A DNA stretch of 26,903 bases, taken from positions 1 through 26,903 of the forward strand of contig JBBIWA010000075.1 in assembly GCA_037439425.1 (NCBI GenBank). The letters run 5' to 3'. This stretch comes from JBBIWA01 sp037439425. Its GTDB lineage: Bacteria; Acidobacteriota; Blastocatellia; RBC074. Numbering within the stretch: position 1 is the first letter of the stretch; every line of letters begins with the position of its first letter. The position numbers and the translations under genes were made by a program. This document shows positions 23,915-26,903 of the stretch, piece after piece. The notes beneath the pieces were generated by a model. It was not told the DNA's origin. It did no database searches and saw only the letters and a list, made by a program, of their open reading frames with translations.

Positions 23915-25066
23915 CTACCGGCCTAGCAGCAACTGGCGCGCGATCACCAGCCGCTGTACTTCGCTGGTCCCCTCGCCAATGGTGCAGATCTTGGCGTCGC
24001 GCCAATACTTTTCAGGCGGATAATCTTTAGTGTAGCCGTAACCGCCGTGGATCTGAATCGCTTCCTCGCAGACCTTGACCGCCATCTCCGAAGCAAAGAG
24101 CTTGGCCATGGAGGACTCTTTGGTGGTCGGTTGGTGATTGTCTTTAAGGTAAGCGGCGCGCAGAGTCAGCAGGCGCGCTGCTTCGATCTGCGTGGCCATG
24201 TCGGCCAGCTTGAATTGAATCGCTTCAAACTCGCAGATCGGTTTGCCGAACTGATAGCGCTCCTTCGAGTACTTGAGCGCGGCTTCGTAAGCTCCCTGCG
24301 CGATGCCCACTGCCAGCGCGGCAATCGAGATGCGCCCACCATCAAGAATCTGCATGGCATTGACGAAGCCGCGCCCGCGCTCGCCCAGCATATTCTCCTC
24401 GGGCACGAAACAGTCCTCAAACTGAATCGAGGCGGTCTCCGAGGCGCGCACGCCGAGCTTGTTTTCTTTCCGCCCTGCGAGAAAACCTGCCGTGCCGCGC
24501 TCGACGATGAAAGCGCTGATGCCGCGCGAACGCAGCTCGCGGTCAGTAATCGCCAGCACTACGCAAGTGTCACCTGAGATGCCGTGGGTGGTGAAATTCT
24601 TCGTGCCGTTCAACACCCAGCCACCATCCCGTGGCACAGCCGTGGTGCGCAAGCCCGAAGCATCCGACCCTGAACCAGGCTCGGTCAAGGCCCACGCGCC
24701 GAGTCTTTCTCCCCGCGCCAGCGGCGTCAAAAAGCGGCTCCGTTGCTGCTCATTGCCGTATTGATAAATATGATTGGAGCAGAGCGAATTGTGGGCGGCG
24801 ACCGACAAAGCGATGGCCCCATCTACGCGCGCAATCTCCTCAATGACGGTCGCGTACTCCACATAGCCCAGGCCGGCCCCACCGTACTCTTCCGGGAAGA
24901 TCACACCCATCAAGCCCAGTTCACCCATCCTGCGGAAAAGCTCTTTGGGAAAATACTGGGCCTCATCCCACTCCATCACGTGAGGTTTAACTTCGGCTTC
25001 AACGAATTCGCGCACGGCGTGCTTGATCTGTTGCTGTTGCTCGGTCAACTCATACTGCACTGGCAT
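23915..25066 (-). CDS. Acyl-CoA dehydrogenase
   Basis: A 383-aa FAD-dependent enzyme that forms the 2,3-double bond of acyl-CoA in fatty-acid or amino-acid breakdown. Family landmarks are YELTEQQQ at the N-terminus, PEEYGGAGLGYVEYA (58-72), the FAD/substrate stretch WALTEPGSGSD (125-135), WVLNGTKNFTT (150-160), RYQFGKPICEF (270-280), QIHGGYGYTKDYP (338-350) and the C-terminal IGEGTSEVQR with the probable catalytic base E365. Length and motifs match short/branched-chain members such as BcdA/isovaleryl-CoA types; chain length cannot be fixed. The ATG at 25066 has GAAGGA eight bases upstream; an in-frame TTG at 25075 overlaps that site and is rejected. It has no operon partner here. Confidence 0.95.
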   Translation of the reverse strand: MPVQYELTEQQQQIKHAVREFVEAEVKPHVMEWDEAQYFPKELFRRMGELGLMGVIFPEEYGGAGLGYVEYATVIEEIARVDGAIALSVAAHNSLCSNHIYQYGNEQQRSRFLTPLARGERLGAWALTEPGSGSDASGLRTTAVPRDGGWVLNGTKNFTTHGISGDTCVVLAITDRELRSRGISAFIVERGTAGFLAGRKENKLGVRASETASIQFEDCFVPEENMLGERGRGFVNAMQILDGGRISIAALAVGIAQGAYEAALKYSKERYQFGKPICEFEAIQFKLADMATQIEAARLLTLRAAYLKDNHQPTTKESSMAKLFASEMAVKVCEEAIQIHGGYGYTKDYPPEKYWRDAKICTIGEGTSEVQRLVIARQLLLGR

Positions 25067-25210
25067 AATCTTCAATCCTTCGCCTTACGGACGGCGAGAC
25101 CATAGTAACTATGTTCGGGGGCCTATTATTAGCTTTGAATATAACCGGATTGGCGGCAAATGCCAAACAAGTTCTTCTCGCTTTGGCTCTGGCTGAGGAT
25201 CAGAGCAGGT

Positions 25211-26903
25211 TCATTTTTGCTTGGCCAACTGTTCCAGCACAACGCCGAGTCGTTTGATCTCTTCACCATAACGTGCCCAATCCCCTTCGCGTTGTGCTTG
25301 CAGGGCACGGTCATAGGCTTGTTTGGCCTGCAGAGCCAGCTTCTGATTGAGGGCTGCGGGTGCTGTTTCGGCTGGCGGAGCGGTCTTAGCCAGCGTCTCA
25401 TCCTCAGGCGTCAGGACCGGAGCCGGCGCGCTGCCAAAGATGCGGGCCAGACTGCCCTCCAGCGTCTCTTCCATCGCAATGCGATTTTCGGCAGCGACGA
25501 TCACGCGCTTGAGCTCAGGGATCTTGCCTTGTGCGGCGCGGAGGTAAAGCGGCTGGACATAGATGAGCGATTCATTGATCGGAATTACCAGCAGCGTGCC
25601 CAGGATGACTTGAGAACCGTGCTGATTCCAGAGCGAAATCTGGCGCGAAATCTCCGGGTCCTGATTGATGCGCGCCACGATCTGTTTGGGCCCGAACACC
25701 AGCTTCTGCTTCGGGAAGCGATAAACCAGCAACCGGCCATAATTCTCCCCATCGGCGCGCGCCACCATCCACGCAGCCAGATTATCTTTGCCGCGCGGCG
25801 TGAAGGGGAGCATCAAGATGAACTCTTCTTTCTTCTCGCCCGGCAACCGCATAATCGTGTAGTAAGGTTCCACCATCTGCGGCCGGCCCTCAACCACGCC
25901 AACCGAAGCCACTTCCCACTGATCCTCTTTGTTGTAAAAGATCTGCGGCTGATCCATGTGATAAGTGGAATAGACTGCAGTCTGAAGCGAGAAGATATAT
26001 TCCGGGTAGCGCAGGTGCAGGCGTAAATCAGCCGACATCTCCTGAAGCGGGCGCAGTATCTCGGGGAAGATACGACGGTAGGTCTGAATTAGCGGATCGC
26101 CTTCGTCAGCCACGTACAGGCGCACATGACCATGATAGGCATCTACAACAGCCTTGACCGAATTGCGGATGTAGTTGATCCGGCCACCGACCGGCTGCGA
26201 GTAGGGATAACGATCACTCACCGTATAGGCATCGCAAATCCAATAAAGCCGCCCCTCAGAGATCACCAGATAGGGGTCTTGATCGAAGCGCAAAAACGGC
26301 GCGGCCTTGCCTAATCGATCACGAATGTTGCGGTAGTAAAGCACGCGGCTTTCGGGCTTGATGTAGGCTGACAGCAGCAGGTCTTTATCTGCAAACCGAG
26401 TGGCAAAGACGATCCGCCGCCACAGCGACCCAACTCCCACTCCACCTTCTCCCTGATAATTTGCGTAGACGTTCTCCTCACCAGCCGGATAATTGAATTC
26501 GCTGGCTCCGGTTTTGACGTAGACAGGATCGTGAGTCAGCTCGCCATAATAGATCTCCGGCTGTGTAATCTTAAGCTCCGGAATGGCCGAAACCGGTGGC
26601 AGGTCCTTGATGAAGAGCACGGGCAACCCTTCTGGTGTTACCTGATTGACTGGACCTAATGTCAGACCAAAACCGTGAGTGAAGGTTAAGCGCTCGTTGA
26701 TCCAATTGCGCGTCGGGAGGCTGGTCACGGCCAGCTCGCGCGCCGAAAGCATGGTCTGCCGCAATTCCCCGTTGATTTGATAGCGATCATTGTCGACCGA
26801 TTCAAATTCGTAATAGGTGCGAATCTCCTGAATCTGCGCGAAGGTGTCCAGCAGCGGCTGATGATCCCAGAGGCGGATGTTATTGATCGTCGGCCGGTTG
26901 TTC
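25211..26903 (-). CDS. UPF0182 family membrane protein, C-terminal part (cut by window end)
   Basis: The gene enters from beyond the right edge and ends at 25211; about 563 residues are visible. Family landmarks in order are NNIRLWDHQPLLDTFAQIQ and IRTYYEFESVDNDRY at the far right, MLSARELA and HGFGLTLGPVNQVTPEGLP near 26700, SLWRRIVFATRFADKDLLLS near 26400, YPEYIFSLQTAVYSTYHM near 26000, and FILMLPFTPRGKDNLAAW near 25790. UPF0182 proteins are about 900 aa with N-terminal membrane helices and a large extracytoplasmic domain; no function is established. A C-terminal, Ala/Gln/Lys-rich helical tail with a PAPVLTPEDE linker follows the conserved domain. The helices lie outside the window. Confidence 0.93.
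   Translation of the reverse strand, partial: NNRPTINNIRLWDHQPLLDTFAQIQEIRTYYEFESVDNDRYQINGELRQTMLSARELAVTSLPTRNWINERLTFTHGFGLTLGPVNQVTPEGLPVLFIKDLPPVSAIPELKITQPEIYYGELTHDPVYVKTGASEFNYPAGEENVYANYQGEGGVGVGSLWRRIVFATRFADKDLLLSAYIKPESRVLYYRNIRDRLGKAAPFLRFDQDPYLVISEGRLYWICDAYTVSDRYPYSQPVGGRINYIRNSVKAVVDAYHGHVRLYVADEGDPLIQTYRRIFPEILRPLQEMSADLRLHLRYPEYIFSLQTAVYSTYHMDQPQIFYNKEDQWEVASVGVVEGRPQMVEPYYTIMRLPGEKKEEFILMLPFTPRGKDNLAAWMVARADGENYGRLLVYRFPKQKLVFGPKQIVARINQDPEISRQISLWNQHGSQVILGTLLVIPINESLIYVQPLYLRAAQGKIPELKRVIVAAENRIAMEETLEGSLARIFGSAPAPVLTPEDETLAKTAPPAETAPAALNQKLALQAKQAYDRALQAQREGDWARYGEEIKRLGVVLEQLAKQK

Noticed and set aside
25160..26026. Plus-strand 288-codon frame opposite UPF0182
   Set aside because: Antisense shadow; the minus strand carries conserved UPF0182 sequence throughout.

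Overview
This 26.9 kb window is bacterial, moderately GC-rich chromosomal DNA with a mostly ordinary gene load and several patches of decayed or repeat-rich sequence. The best guess for the source is an Acidobacteriota member, possibly Blastocatellia-like. This rests on the VWA protein of the acidobacterial VWFA-related type, a UPF0182 protein, many signal-peptide alpha/beta hydrolases, an HD-GYP protein paired with a Roadblock protein, and palindromic intergenic repeats. The assignment is inference; no rRNA or tRNA gene was seen.

Layout. 1-480: decayed MFS exporter. 534-3809: NitT/TauT-type ABC importer operon (ATPase with a C-terminal regulatory-type domain, then a fused double permease), interrupted by a 30-bp direct repeat and lacking a substrate-binding protein. 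4112-7564: three overlapping genes that look like a complete aminoacyl-phosphatidylglycerol cassette: an MprF-type synthase, a secreted AcvB/VirJ-like alpha/beta hydrolase, and an MprF-type flippase as a separate protein. 7670-8207: DUF2283 gene reading in frame into a wrecked enoyl-CoA hydratase. 8199-10136 (minus strand): ECF sigma factor, zinc-finger anti-sigma factor and Spy/CpxP/CnrX-like periplasmic protein in one operon.

10417-12628: membrane HD-GYP c-di-GMP phosphodiesterase followed by a Roadblock/LC7 protein. 12629-12969: non-coding and rich in hairpins. 12970-14177 (minus): phosphoribosyltransferase and universal stress protein. 14217-18571: three secreted alpha/beta hydrolases of three different subfamilies, two of them preceded by copies of a palindromic MITE/REP-like repeat. 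18583-19908 (minus): MtaD/Trz-type amidohydrolase. 20177-23887: secreted VWA protein and a GAF-PAS-GGDEF-EAL protein whose GGDEF motif is GGNEF. 23915-25066 (minus): acyl-CoA dehydrogenase. 25211-26903 (minus): C-terminal part of a UPF0182 protein that runs off the window.

Recurring themes are envelope maintenance (lipid charge, periplasmic stress sensing, secreted hydrolases) and c-di-GMP turnover by two probable phosphodiesterases. The most notable system is the split synthase-hydrolase-flippase cassette; the most notable non-coding structure is the palindromic repeat with a compensatory arm change.
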